From positions 124,001 to 188,000 of the forward strand of contig JAKJXP020000019.1 in the NCBI GenBank assembly GCA_022225965.2: a stretch of 64,000 nt of DNA. Reading direction: 5' to 3'. Of this stretch, positions 45,991-58,270 are shown piece after piece. Made by a program: the position numbers and the translations under genes. The stretch is from Diatrype stigma (Eukaryota > Ascomycota > Sordariomycetes > Xylariales > Diatrypaceae). Numbering within the stretch: position 1 is the stretch's first letter; every line of letters starts with the position of its first letter. Under the pieces are notes generated by a model that saw nothing but the letters and a program-made list of their open reading frames with translations, was not told the origin of the DNA and made no database searches.

Positions 45991-46680
45991 CTAAACCCAC
46001 CGGGAAGGCTGGGCGAGTGAGTGCAGCGGGTAGGCGTTCCCGGCAGCCAAAGCGCTCGCCTCGCGGTTCTCCTCCGGCTCGACGCGCCAGCAGCGGACAT
46101 CGATTTCCGAGACGCGCAGCAGCTCCACCATGTGCAGCACCCACTCGACCTTCTGGCGCGCGGCCTCGTCGAGATCCTCGCCGTACGACGTCTTCCAGCC
46201 GCGCTGCTTCAGCGCCGCGACGCCCGCGGCCGTGGCGGCCTCGGCCAGGGACCGCGAGTCGGACTTGATGACGAGGCGCTGCAGCTGCGATCCGCGCGCG
46301 CCGTTGATGGGGAGGTCGTAGAACCCGTTGGTCCATTCGGGCGCGTTGCGCAGGGTGTGGGTGTGCTCGAGCGACTCGATGACGGCTTGGAGCAGGGCGT
46401 TCTCGGGCTTGGAGGCCTGCGACGGGAGGTGGAAGAGCACGTTCCAGTCCCAGTTGGTGGGTCCGAAGTACGCGGCCCCGATGGCGCCACCGGAGTTGTC
46501 CACTCGCGCGGCGATGGCCGCGACGAGCTCGTTCTCGACGGGCTCTCCTGTGCCGCCGCTGGATGCCGTATGGGTGCCGTAGGTGAGCTTGGGATGGACC
46601 CATACTCCCTTCGCGACTTCCATGTCGCTCGGCTTCTCGTACAGAGGGTTAAGAAGTGTAGGCTCGAAGAGTTTCGCCAT
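45991..46680 (-). CDS. RNase H-like fold protein
   Basis: Single-exon 229-aa frame starting at the ATG at 46680 in the good context ATCACCATGG. The frame is open further upstream, but only from a non-ATG codon. The layout follows the type 1 RNase H fold: an acidic residue in the first strand (ARVDNSGGAIGAAYFGP, D61), Glu in the first helix region (KPENALLQAVIESLE, E93), Asp at the end of the next strand (RLVIKSDSRSLAEAAT, D141), then a Trp-containing helix (KVEWVLHMVELL) and the last strand RCWRVEPEENREASALA. In active enzymes the last motif is normally N-x-x-A-D; here Ser209 stands at the Asp place, so activity may be lost or altered. RNase H enzymes cut RNA in RNA-DNA hybrids. Assignment is by pattern, and a diverged fungal domain protein is possible. 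Confidence 0.7.
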   Translation of the reverse strand: MAKLFEPTLLNPLYEKPSDMEVAKGVWVHPKLTYGTHTASSGGTGEPVENELVAAIAARVDNSGGAIGAAYFGPTNWDWNVLFHLPSQASKPENALLQAVIESLEHTHTLRNAPEWTNGFYDLPINGARGSQLQRLVIKSDSRSLAEAATAAGVAALKQRGWKTSYGEDLDEAARQKVEWVLHMVELLRVSEIDVRCWRVEPEENREASALAAGNAYPLHSLAQPSRWV

Positions 46681-49188
46681 GGTGATGATGCGATTGGTTG
46701 GTAGCGATCGAGGAGAATACAATGTACTGCAGGTCTTCTCCACGTTAGCAGGGGACTTTGTGTTGCGTGGGTGCTGCCTATCTCCAGACCACCGCTTTTT
46801 TCTCTGCAGATTTGCACCTTACAATATTTAGGGCGTGGAAACAAATATGTTACGAATCTCCCCGTACATCCCCAGTGGATGGGTATGCAGGATGGGTGTT
46901 ATGGGGATGTGGTGGCAATTGACCTAATCGAGGTTTCCGTGCTGTTCAGTGATGGATTGAAACAGGAAATGGAAGGACTGGTGATCCAACAGTAAGGTAC
47001 AATATACTTTACTTACCTGAACATTCTTAAGAAAAGGAAATAGTTACGTTACGTTGCGTTGCGTTACCCTTACAAGTCGAGACGTGACTGTTATGGAATG
47101 TAATTAGTTGCACCTAAAACCAAGCCCAGGTATCGATCGAGTCCAAGACGAATGTTTTTAACAAGTATCACGATGCGGCTCTGCACCACAAATAAGTAAT
47201 CACCAAAGCATTATATGAAAGCAATGCTTATGCAATCACTCTGACCTGCGGTTTTAACTTGGACCGCCGCGCCTTCCACGTCCGCAAAACAGAAGCAAGA
47301 ATGACATTCAACATGGCACTGGGACATTAAGTAATACTTAGGCCGGTCTATTTTGGGAAATAACATTGGTTGCTGTCATTGCTTCTCGTATATAAATGTG
47401 TGATGTATATCGTTATATATTGATGCCGGATTAGTGCGCGGGCTCTTCACCATTTGTTCTAGCTAGCTATATGATCCGGCAAAGCTCGTTGGGAGCATCT
47501 CATTTTTCTATGTCAACCAAGGGTTCACCACCCTCACAAGCAGCCATGCGTTTAAATATCATTACTGGTTCAGCAACAGCCTGGTGCTACTATGACATTT
47601 GAATTCATGAGAATTTTCGGGGAGTTTGGGATATGACCGTTCAGTACGCAGCCGAATGAAAGGGGCCAATACCTTTCAATTACATAAAAGACGTTACTTC
47701 TTTGCACTTCCAAGTTCATATGGCATCGTAACGTGCACGTATTTAAATTGTCCCGAACAGAAAGTTCCTTTACATACAGTCAGGGGGCCATTTCAACACA
47801 AGTAGCTAGTAAGGAGTACGATGATATATATTTCTAATAGTAGGGATTTGTTTGGGTAAGTTCTTCTCCATGTCGACACACCTATGGCCACAATATAGTA
47901 TGCAATCCCTTCAGTCTTTTCTCTATATATATTCAGCCATAATTGGAGTTGAATTCTGATATCCTGCCGTAGTAGGATATCCATCTATATTGTTCAGCCG
48001 TGCGACCTCGGCCGGCGCAACCGGAGTTTACCGGGGGCCATCGCTACAAGTTTCAAGGCCAGTCAGTGCAATTATTGTAAGCGCGGCCGTATATAAAATG
48101 AGATATCAGTTGCATGGTTTTCTTCTTCCTGTCCCATTTACAACGACAATCTAGCCTACAAACCGTTGGGTAGCCAGACAGGATAGGACAGAAACGGTGA
48201 AGTGGCGATGGTTTCATCACATATTTGAACATATGTACCGTACCTACTTAAGCACACACCACGGAGCCGGGTAGCTCGCTTCATCGGATCGGAGTATATG
48301 CTGCTGGTGCAGCATCCTACCTACCTTCCTACCTGCGGCCGCCACCTGGTCCCGATAGGTTAGGCGAGTGGTGAATGGCGAACGGGTAGCCAAGGTAACC
48401 CATGAATAATCGACCGGCCAGCCGGAAGAATGAACGCAAGCTAGGGAGGGACCTTGCCTACATGAGGTATTAGGTAGGTGTGTAGTCTAAAATGTGCTGC
48501 TGCAGGACCAGGGCAGGGCGGGACAGGGCAGGGGTGGCCGCCGGAGATGTTGATCCATGTTTTTTGTTTTTGCCACCCAGGCCCCGTCGCGGTCCCGCTG
48601 GGAGAGCTTATGCGACTTATCAGATCGGCGACGTAGCGAATCAGGGGTTTGACCGGTCGTCTTATCGGGCTCATATAGGCAAGCGCTTATCCCTCCGTGA
48701 TTGGACGGGCAAGCGACGATATCAGAGCCTGACAGCCTGAGCGATGGATACGGGATAGTGGACTTGCGCTTTTCTGGCTTGCTTACCTAACCTGCTGCAA
48801 CGACCTGCCTTATACTCCTATTTACATGCCTGGTAGCTACCTAGGTAGGCATGCAAATCGTACTAGGTGGGATATTATAAGTCGTCACGTACTTGCTAAG
48901 GAACATATAATGGGCATCATATCGTCCAGAAACGGGACCCACATGTATAAAAACACGGGGTTTGCTCGCTGACTACACGCACGAAGAATAAGAAGCCGGA
49001 TCTAACAGACTCACTTCAAGGTCCCTTCTTTGTCCTATGCTGTATGTACTGGACTAGTTCCGGGAAATAGGGGATGTCCGGTGGTACCCCATCCATTTCC
49101 GTCCAAACCAAGTGGTCGTTTCGTTTTCATAACTTCGTAGATGACTTTGAGATAACTTTGCAAAAGCAAGCAAGAGATTGTTCGTGTT
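46681..49188. other. Intergenic, no gene
   Basis: No supportable frame. Contains a GTTACG/GTTGCG run near 47044, an 8-bp-arm hairpin at about 47957-47980 and a TACCTAGGTA palindrome at 48838-48847. The right end is the 3' flank of LSM7. Confidence 0.5.
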
Positions 49189-49833
49189 CTAGTCTTCCGA
49201 TTGCTGCGCGAACGGGTTCTCGATTTCCTGGCTTCCATCTACCGGGCTGATGACTACTAATAGAGTGCCCCGAGCAACTACAAGGCCGAGCGACCGTGTT
49301 GCTTCCTTGCCTTCGTCGTCTAGTGGGTTCGAGATTAGCATCTCGACTGGTTCAGGTTGTATAGAGATACGGAGAGGTAGACGACATACCGCGCATAACT
49401 TCTTGCACTTCATCCAGAACCAAGTTCATGAGTGCATCGTAACCCTTCAGCGTACCGGTGACTGGATATCAAACTATTGTTAGCACTGGCTGCCCATTTC
49501 TGAGCAACATTGTTTCACTCAATGCGCTGCTGCTAGTGCTGCTTGAATAGGCGTGATGTGTCGGCCTTTTATATCTGTGGGCATAAGAGAGGGCCGGGTT
49601 GGCATACCTTCCCGTCCGCCATTGAACTTGACTGTGATCCTCTTGTCCATATATTTCGACAAGTCGAGAATGTTTTCCTTCTTAGGCCGTTCCCGCTCTT
49701 GCGATGCACCGCCAGCCCCGCCGGAGTCACCTCCGTAGCCCCCGCTTCCCCCTCTTCCGCCACGTCCGCCCCGCCCTCCGCGGTGAGGCGCACCCCCGCC
49801 TCGGCCGCCGCGCTGGTGGGGTCGATCGGCCAT
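49189..49833 (-). CDS. LSM7: U6 snRNA-associated Sm-like protein LSm7
   Basis: Exons 49833-49608, 49461-49390 and 49319-49189, with introns of 146 nt (GTATGC...ATCCAG) and 70 nt (GTATGT...CACTAG), give 142 aa. LSm7 is a subunit of the LSm1-7 ring (mRNA decapping and decay, cytoplasm) and the LSm2-8 ring (U6 snRNA, nucleus). Sm motif 1 spans about 55-99: ILDLSKYMDKRITVKFNGGRE, then VTGTLKGYDALMNLVLDEV. Sm motif 2 is LGLVVARGTLLVVIS, followed by PVDGSQEIENPF. Residues about 8-44 form an Arg/Gly-rich (RGG) extension of the kind seen in fungal LSm7 proteins and likely to contact RNA. Both splice junctions fall inside the Sm fold and restore the standard family sequence. Upstream lies a GT-rich tract. 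Confidence 0.95.
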
Positions 49834-51097
49834 TTGGTTATCTGCGAGCTTTTCTGTGTATGCGCGTGCGTGTGTGTACGTATACGAGTGTACGCGTACG
49901 TATGCCCGGGGCTGTTGGCAATGTGATATTGACAATTCAACCCAACTTGCGTCGTCGGCGTTTCTCGGCGTCTGGTATCACGTGTCTGATATCGCGTCCC
50001 TGCCGTGTGCCGGATGTTGGTGCGTGTGCGTGTGCGTGTGCGTGTAAGTGTAATGTGGGTGTGAGCGTGTTTGCTGGGGTCGGGAATTTGACTCCGTTCG
50101 AGACCCTGCGCGGCGCACGGGAGGCTATGGCCGGACGCGCTCCTCTCGAAGAGGAGAAACAAATATGGCGGTGAAGGGGGGAATATCAGACCAGGCGTCG
50201 GCGACCGGTCTAAAGCTTGGAGAGGGTCTGGAATGTTCGGTTACGTGTCCCGCGGGAGGACTAGCAGGTATGTAGCAGTTAGCGACCGGATGCGAGCCGT
50301 TGGATGGAGGATTGGGCGTCGACGCGGTGCCGCTCAAGTTAGGGTCAGGTTCGGGGTGTTTCCAAAAGAGAAACCGTTGAGCCCTATCCCACTGCACGCT
50401 GCACACTGCACACCAGCAGCAGAGCCGGGGAGGGGGGGGAGGAGGAGGAAGGGGGGTGGAACACACCAGTACTCCTACCGATTAAGGCGACAGCTTAGCC
50501 TCTTCTGGGCCTTCGAGGATCAGGGATGATAGATAGAAATCAGGCGATGTTGCTCGGAGGCTGCGGGTTCGGGAAGAACAGGCCGAATATGGAATATGGT
50601 AGTGACGTTTCTTCTTGCCAGTGAGCAACGATCCGGGCATAGGTGGATTTTGGGCAAAGTTCAATTGATTTTTCGCCTCGAGAAGTAGGAAGGACGGGGG
50701 ACAAGGGCGGGCATATGGGGCATACGGAGCATGTAGTTAGCGGCAAGCCTTAAGCTCTTGGGTACCGCCCGGCGCCAGGGCTGCTGCCAGTGCTGGGGTG
50801 GGCGCTGGTTGGGGGCTGCTGAGCGCTGCTGGGGCTGCCAGGTATCCAATGGAGTCTCAAGTCTTATCCAATGATGTGAATGGCTAAGTGACGGCAAAAT
50901 GTGGAGCGGACGGGGTCGTGTAGGTGTGGACACAGCCAGTACCTTACCAGCTTGAAACTCCCGGGGCGTTCGCCGGGGCAGCAAGGTGCGGCAAGGCCAT
51001 TGACTGGTGCTATAAAGAGCTGCTAGGGCGAGCTTGTTAGGGCGAGGCTGCCCATCTCTGGGCTCCAGATGTCCTCCTTATCCATCTCCTTATTAAT
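49834..51097. other. Upstream region of LSM7 and intergenic DNA
   Basis: Promoter side of LSM7 with a TGTGCG repeat at about 50020-50045. No other coding sequence is supported. The right end carries the left target duplication of the transposon. Confidence 0.5.
50020..50045. repeat. TGTGCG hexamer repeat
   Basis: About four copies, roughly 190 bp upstream of the LSM7 start. Confidence 0.85.
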
Positions 51098-51152
51098 CCC
51101 GACAGTTATTTCAGAGGCTCAGACCTTTCTTTGCGTTAATTTTTGCTTTTTT

Positions 51153-51167
51153 AGCGCCTTCGGCGCT
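51153..51167. repeat. Left subterminal GC hairpin
   Basis: AGCGCC, TTC, GGCGCT: a perfect 6-bp stem 47 bp inside the left end, GC-rich in an AT-rich setting. Confidence 0.85.
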
Positions 51168-51837
51168 CCGCCCGATATATTGTAATGCTTATAAAGCCTA
51201 AAATTAACATAAGAATATAATCTAATCAATTAGAATTTTTGTTTATTTAAAATCGAAAATTAACGCAAACTAATTTAAAACCGCAATCGGATAATAAGCA
51301 TAAATAACGCGAAAAATTAAGTAAATTTATATTTAACGCGGATTTCCTTAATGAATATACGTTTTATTAATAAGCCAAATATACCATTAAATTCGTAACG
51401 ATCTCAGCTTTTTAGTCGTATAAAAATCGTATTTCTGCGGCCAAATTTAACCAAGAACCCAATTCATTATAACGTTTTTAAATATAAAGCTAAATAATCC
51501 CTTTTTAATTTCGGAACTTTCCGAATTCCCCAATTCATCGCAACGGCAAAAAAAATCCCAAATTTAGGATTCAAGTAAAAATCGTTTCGTTAAGGCTAAA
51601 AGTAATTTTGAAATATCCATAAATATTGCTAAAAATATCGTACAAAAAACGATCGTTTATTAAAAGAATTTCCGTAATTCTTAACGGTATTCGGCTTAAT
51701 AACGAAATAAAAAGTCCAAACATTATAACTTTAAAGCATTTATATATAATTGAATTACGGATTTAATCCGTAAAACTACGTTTATAAACGAATTGCGCCG
51801 TTTAAAAATGCAGCAATTGCTGGAAAGTTAAAGATTG

Positions 51838-53959
51838 GCTATAATTAAAACGGATAGCGATAAATCAATTCAGGGTTCTTTCATTATTCGTACAGTCCGC
51901 CAAGAAATAAAAAATCTTATTTAGGAACCTTCTTTTGCTAATTTCAAGCCCTATAAGAATTATATAAAAAAAAAGGCCATTATCGCCGAAGTTTGCAATA
52001 TAAAATGGCTCCAAAAAACCCTATTACAAGCCTGGTTAATACTTAAGAAAAAAGCGCCATTAATGATGGCCCTTTTTATTTAACTCTTACGGAATCAAGA
52101 TAAAGTTCATAAAATAATTATCGAAATAACCAGTAATAATAAATCCGGAGATTAAATCTATTTATTGGCTTTACTTTTATTAAAAAGCTACGCCCGAAAT
52201 ACCAATAAATTCTTGCGGCAGGTTTTGGGTATTTATATACTTACCAATGGCACTTTCCGCCGCATTATTAATACCCTTTTTAACATAGGTATTATTTCTT
52301 TTTATTTTATATTAAATCGTATACTTATAAACATAACCAAAAAGGCCGAAGAAAATATTAAACGAATTGCTTACGATTTTAATAATATTATTATATACGA
52401 CAACTTCAATTTTTTAAACAAAATTCGTAAGCTAGCAGGTAATAAATAGGCACGAATAATTAGCCTTATAACCGCATATCTTATTGGCTACCCGGATCTT
52501 TAAAGACCCCTTTTTTAAAAATCCCTTAATCTTAAGCAACTATTTATCCGTAACATAATCCTAAAATATCTGCTTCTTCGTTCCAGTTCCTTTAACGAAG
52601 CTTTTAAGTATTTTATTAAGTTCTTTATTTTAAACCTAATCTTCGATAATAAATCAAAGCTTTTAAAGCTTCCTATTATTAAACGTATTAAGTACCGCAA
52701 TAATTCATATCTTTAATTAAACGTTATATTCGAAAATAAAAAAATTATTAAAGATATTTATAAGCTATACGAAAAACTTTAAAAGCGCCGATTCGAATTT
52801 AAAAAATACGAAGATCGTTTAACGTATAAGTCCCGAATATTCAAGCTGCTGTTTTATTGTTAATGTTATAATATAATTAGTAATATACGGTAACCAAAAA
52901 ACGACCTCCTTTATACGCCGGATCAAGCAGTTTTAACTCGAAACCAGTAATTCCTGGAAACAAAGAAAATGAATGCTTTCGGTTCCTGCTTTCTTTCATA
53001 TCGAGCTTAATTACATCGAAATGCTATTTCGTATGTTTTGGAATACGGAAAACAAAGAACGAAGCGGTACTATGCTTAAAGCAAACGTCGATTTCTTCTA
53101 ATGCGGAAGACATATTAACAAAAAGGATATAAAATATTACCAAGCCGTTCCTTTATTGGTTTACGGCTTTACTGCCCGAATCCTTACTTTCGTAATAAAC
53201 GGCTTACATATTCGAAAAATCCTTTCCGATAACCAAATCAATATCGATAATATTAAATAGGCCATTTTAAACCATAAAACTCTCGTCGATAAAATCCTTA
53301 ACGATACTTAAACGATAGTTTTCATTAAGAAAGGCTAAACGGGCAAATACTTTAGCGTTAATAACGGCAATATTAATTTAGAATTTCGCAGTTAATATCG
53401 TCTTATATAATATATTAAGGTTTTTTTAATTATATACGAAGCTGTTTGCTATAAAAATTATAACTTACTTGTTAATATTATTCCTTAACTTCCTATTATG
53501 TTTTAAAAAAATAAATTATTTAATTATGGCCCGGAAATGCTTTATTTTGCTTGGATTTTATATTCCGAAGTTTGCCTTAATAAAGTTATTTGCGATATTA
53601 TTCTTAAAAGTAAGCTAATTCGTTATATTATCGCCGATAACATGTATAAAGCTATTAACTTAATATTAAAGCATATAAACAATTCCTATACTCTTAATAT
53701 TAAGCATAATAAAAATTCGACTCACGATATTCGGTCGACTTTCTTTCGCTTGGCCTTAAACGGCAATTATCTTACTATTATACGCAAGTTTATCGAATAT
53801 ACCTTTAACGAAACGTACCATAAGGATATACATAAAGGTAATAATGCCTTCGTTAATATTATATCGTATGTTTATAAGTTATTTAAAAATAACATAACCT
53901 ATCGTGGCCACAATAAGCCCGATACATACGATGCTTTTAATATCTTCGAATGCAATTAA
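51838..53959 (+). pseudogene. DUF6589-like transposon protein, RIP-degraded
   Basis: A nearly continuous + strand frame with scattered stops. The N-terminal part reads LLLLKSYARNTNKFLRQVLG, GTFRRIINTLFNIGIISF and NIIIYDNFNFLNKIRKLAG, the pattern of fungal DUF6589 proteins (Ser/Arg motif, then G-x-x-R-R-x-I-x-x-L-x-x-x-G, then Y-D-N-x-N). A middle part has FFHIELNYIEMLFRMFW and a C-terminal part has IADNMYKAINLILKH (53537-53959). DUF6589 proteins are common, multi-copy and transposase-like in fungi, but I know of no demonstrated activity. Stops such as the one after RKLAGNK interrupt the frame, so no product is expected. The true start lies upstream and is not resolvable. Confidence 0.65.
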
Positions 53960-54394
53960 TAGGTTTTGCTACAAAAACTTAATAACTTCAACAATATAAT
54001 TCCTAAACTTATTAATACGGCTAATTAACGTATTATCCTTAACGTTAATATAATAAAAAGCACAGAAAACAATATTATTAATTAAAATAAAAAGGATAAA
54101 CGCCTTTTTAATACGGTTAATAATGCCGGGATTAATAATTTTTGATCTTATAGCTTAAACCTTACTGCTATTAATTAATCTTCGAAATTACGATAAAAGA
54201 ATTAACGGATTATAATAAACGATTAAGTACTTTTAATAAGCGTTATAGGCAAAACTAATTATTTAATTACTGGTTAATTGGTTAACTGACTAACTAACTG
54301 GCTAAATAAATATTAAATCGTTACCGTAATAATCGTGGGCTTTTATCGTAATATTAATTAGGTGTATTATAACATATCTAATTAATTAATAACT

Positions 54395-54775
54395 AAAAAG
54401 AATTCCTACCTAAGTATATTATAATATACCTAGCCAGAAAGGATTCCTATTTGGATATATTAATATATATGGTTAACTGGTAATATAAAAGGGTTCCTAT
54501 TTTAATATATTATAATATACCTAATTAATTAGTACCCAGAAAGAATTCCTATTTGGGTATGTTATAACACACCTAGCCAAAAAGAATTCCTATTTAGATA
54601 TATTAATATATATGGTTAACTGGTAATATAAAAAGGTTCCTATTTCAGTGTATTATAATATACCTAATTAATTAATAGCTAGAAAGGGTTCTTATTTTAG
54701 TGTATTATAATATACCTAATTAATTAGCAGCCAAAAAGGGTTTTTATTTGGATATATTATAACATACCTACCTAA
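54395..54775. repeat. Degenerate tandem array with palindromic core
   Basis: About eight copies of a unit of 43-54 bp containing ATTCCTATTT followed by a palindromic core resembling GGTATATTATAATATACC and then AATTAATTA. The array lies between the two + strand frames of the transposon. Confidence 0.8.
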
Positions 54776-54900
54776 TTAATAACGCATTCGCATTTCGGTT
54801 TTTCTTTTCCTTTCCTTTAGTTTTATTAATCAATAATAACAACTCCATTTATATTATCATTTTCATTATTATTACTATTAACAGCAATAATAATAATAAT

Positions 54901-55811
54901 TATGTCTGCCGTTTCGGGTTCTTCGAATCAAAAAGACCCATATAATATACCATTTTCGCCATCGCCGCCCCCCGCTAAAAAAACTAAAAAATCGGCCGCC
55001 ATATAGAAGCCCAAAAATATATAAGTAAAATCTATTAATTCTGGTTAAATATGATATATTTAACTGGTTATTTATAGCCCCTAAAATAACATAAAATGCT
55101 ATTTAAGTAACTTACGAAATTATTTGCCGCCGTTAAACCATCCGGCCTATTGCCCTTTCTCTTATCCCCTTATTGGATCTTCCGGTCCAAAAAACTCTTC
55201 GATATAAAACTAATAACGCCAGAAAGGATAACTTTAATTTCCCTTTTAGTATTACTAGTTATAATCGAAACCTTAAAGCAACGTTGCTATAAATATTTGG
55301 CCCTATTAGGCAGAAATGTATTCGCTGCCGAAATAATAAAAACCTATAGGACGTATATATTGGAATTAATAGAAAGGCTTATGCTGGCTGCCTATATAAC
55401 AGCCAGGAAAAGAAATATTACGGTTAATAACAGTATTATATCTTAAATGTTATTAATTCCTAATTAACAAATCGATAAACCATAATATAGCTTTAGTTCC
55501 AGCCTAATATTCTTTTGCTTTAGCTTTAGCCTTAAGTACGTAACTTTATCCAGATTGCTTTATAAGCCATATTAATGTATGGAAATAAATATACGGTCCG
55601 AATATAGGACCATAACGAAAAAATAACGTGCGGCAGCCGAAGCGGCATTCTTAAAACGCCTTAATATTTTACGAGAAATTAAGGAAAAAAAGGGCGACAA
55701 TAACGAATTAAGACCTTTACGTGTTTTCTTTGAATTTACTAAAGAGGGAAAGGAAAAAGGGCTGGATAACGATATTGAATTCGTTATGAATAACTTGGAT
55801 TTTTTTTTTTA
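54901..55811 (+). pseudogene. Unidentified second frame of the transposon
   Basis: Begins with ATG and MSAVSGSSNQKDPYNIPFSP followed by PPPAKKTKKSAAI, then RIP-type stops. Parts remain open: LALLGRNVFAAEIIKTYRT (55150-55446) and, further on, AAFLKRLNILREIKEKKGD ending IEFVMNNLDFF near 55811. Ser/Pro then Lys-rich N-terminus and charged helical C-terminus suggest a nuclear DNA-associated protein, but no family is recognised. It may be two genes. Confidence 0.4.
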
Positions 55812-56129
55812 AATTAAAATACAAACTTAAGCTTGGCTGGTATTATTAAATACCTAAACCTTTATATATATAATTGAACAATACTTAAAAATGGCGCCAT
55901 TCGCCTTTAAAATAATACTTATGTATAACTTCTTTATTGCTAAGCTAACTTTTTTTATAAATCCTAACGAACCCGTATGGCCAAAGGTAATGCCTTTTTA
56001 TTCGGAATCCTACGGATTTGAGCAATAAATAAAAACAAAAAAGCCTATTTTTTGGCCTTTCTTTTTTATCTTTTATTATCCTTAATAATTTTTTAGCGCT
56101 AATAAACCATAAGGAATAATTAAATATAA

Positions 56130-58270
56130 AAAGCAACTAAAGAATTACCTTAATTAGCAAGGTACTCTTAATTAAATAGGTTAGGCATTTTATTTATTAA
56201 ACCAGCGACGTTTAAAAACGGGAGATACTGTTTTTTCGAAGAAAACTGCTTAAAGATAACATATTGCAATTTCGGTTTCATAAAAAAATCCCTTATTAAA
56301 TCGTACCGAACGGAATTAACGAGGCCTTATGCTTATTCTTTGCATTATAAAAACAAAAGCTTTAGGGCAATTCCTAAAAACGAAGCGGCTTGCGGTTTAT
56401 CCGCAATGGCTTTAAGCCGAAGTAGTAAGGCTGGAATTCGATTTAAATCGTTGGTACAGGCATTGCAATAATTTCCTTTTTTTACGACTTACTTATATTC
56501 GAGATTCGGATTATTTAGCGGTTCTTGGAAATAAGTAAAAATAACCTTTTTAAAACAAAAGGCATTTAAGAAAGCAAAAATAATAGGGCTTAACTTGGAT
56601 TTATTGATTTCGTTTTGTTTCGATCATTTAATTTTAATAATAATATTGAAAAAATTTTACGAAGCTTTAGGTAAAAATACCGGTATATCCCGTTTTTTTA
56701 TTACAGAATTATATAAAACAAAACTATCAGCTTAATTGGTTTCGTTTGTTTAATTAATAGCATTATCGTTATTATCTTTTTTTGTTAGTATCATTTTATG
56801 TAAAGATATGCGTATTCGGAAAGCATAAGCAAGTTGAACCTATAATCGACGATAATGGAATATTTTGGGTTTTAAAGCCTTTGGGATATTTTCCGAAGTG
56901 CCTAAATTATTAAAAGCCCAATATAAAGCAAAGATATAAGCAATTTCTTAACCGGTTTGCTTTTTTATAATACGCCTAATACGTTGTTATATATTAAAAA
57001 GGCTTGCATTAAGGAATAAGTTAAATTAAACAATTCTCCTTATATTAGGAATATTTAAACCTATTTCGAAAGATATAATAGCAAGCATAATTTAACAGGC
57101 ACTATTAACTTAAGAAAATTCGTTAAAGATACGATTTTTATTAACGGGACGAACATTTGCATCGTATTTCGAAATAATCTTATAAACAATAGGTTTAAAA
57201 TAACCGCGTTATAATATTAAATAATTAATAAAATAAAAACGAACCGCAAATAATTGTGGCTTATTATTTATATAAATTACCGTTTTCGGAATTGCTTTAA
57301 TTTCCCGGGGATCGGCGTTTTTTAAAAGGAATTCCAGTCGTTTATAATCCCTAATCGAGTCTCGAAATAAAGGCTAAACAATAAGAGAAATTTCGAACCG
57401 GTTAACGGATATACGAATAATATATATATTAGCGTCGAATCTAGCGTATTATAAAATATATTCCTAATTATTCCGATTTAAAGTAACTATATATCCGAAT
57501 TAAGGAAGGCTATTCGAAAAAAAAGATTTCGCCGTATATAAATACGTAAAGTCCTTACGAAAGCTACGTTACTTATTAATAACATAGAGTTTATCGATTA
57601 TAAATAGCCCTACGGCATTATAAAAACCAAGGCTTTTCAGGACTTGCTTGAATCGTAAATGAAAAAGCTATTTAAGGCTTAAAAGGATATAAAAATATTT
57701 GCCTTCCTTAATATCGTTCCATAAAAACGGTTTTTATATAAGATTAGCTTTAATTATATACCTAGAAACCGTATAATTAACCTTAAAATACGTATTTATA
57801 TTAACGAATATAAAAATTAAATCAAGCATTTCTTTTTATATAAACTTAGCCTGGCTTTTATCCAGTTTCGTTAAGAATACGATTTAAACAATAATTAAGC
57901 CAATAATAGCAATAAAGGCTTATAAAATAACGCTTTTGTTATAATTAATTGCAGCAATTAAAACAATATCGGCTTTTAGGTATATTAGGCGTTTAATAAC
58001 TTCGATTTGGCCATTTTTAGCCTTTTTTGTATTAATTATAGCTTATATAACTGTAGCAATAAAGATTTTCTGCATTTTTTCTCGTTTGGCCGTATATTTA
58101 GTAATTCATTTATAGCGTTTTAGGAATACTTTTCTAAATTTACCAGCAGTATTCTGAAATCCTTTAAGTTTATTAATAACCGTCCGAATCTGCTCTTTTA
58201 AAGGATCATTAATAAGTTCATATTACTTAATTCAAGCCAAGGTTGGCGCTTAATGCTAATTGCTATAAAA
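56130..58270 (-). pseudogene. RecQ-like SF2 helicase, RIP-degraded
   Basis: Read on the minus strand the helicase motifs appear in order: Walker A region VLIAAINYNKSVIL (motif I, AATGYGKS-like before mutation); LLSLK*LFHLRFKQVL; DExH box VGLFIIDKLYVINK*; motif III region YIVTLNRN; then RDSIRDYKRLEFLL, IPKTVIYINNKPQLFAV, SKYDANV, IMLAIISFEIGLNIPNIRRIV and motif VI *QRIRRIIKKQTG*, followed by AYIFALYWAFNNLGTSEN. A C-terminal extension continues to FFMKPKLQYVIFKQF near 56.25 kb. The DExH change to D-K-L-Y and stops at expected Gln/Trp codons are RIP signatures. Repetitive RecQ-like helicases of this type occur in fungal mobile and subtelomeric DNA. It runs convergently to the DUF6589 frame. Limits are approximate. 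Confidence 0.8.

Noticed and set aside
46021..46704. Long + strand frames opposite the RNase H-like gene
   Set aside because: Antisense shadow of a GC-rich gene; no ATG in good context and no domain.
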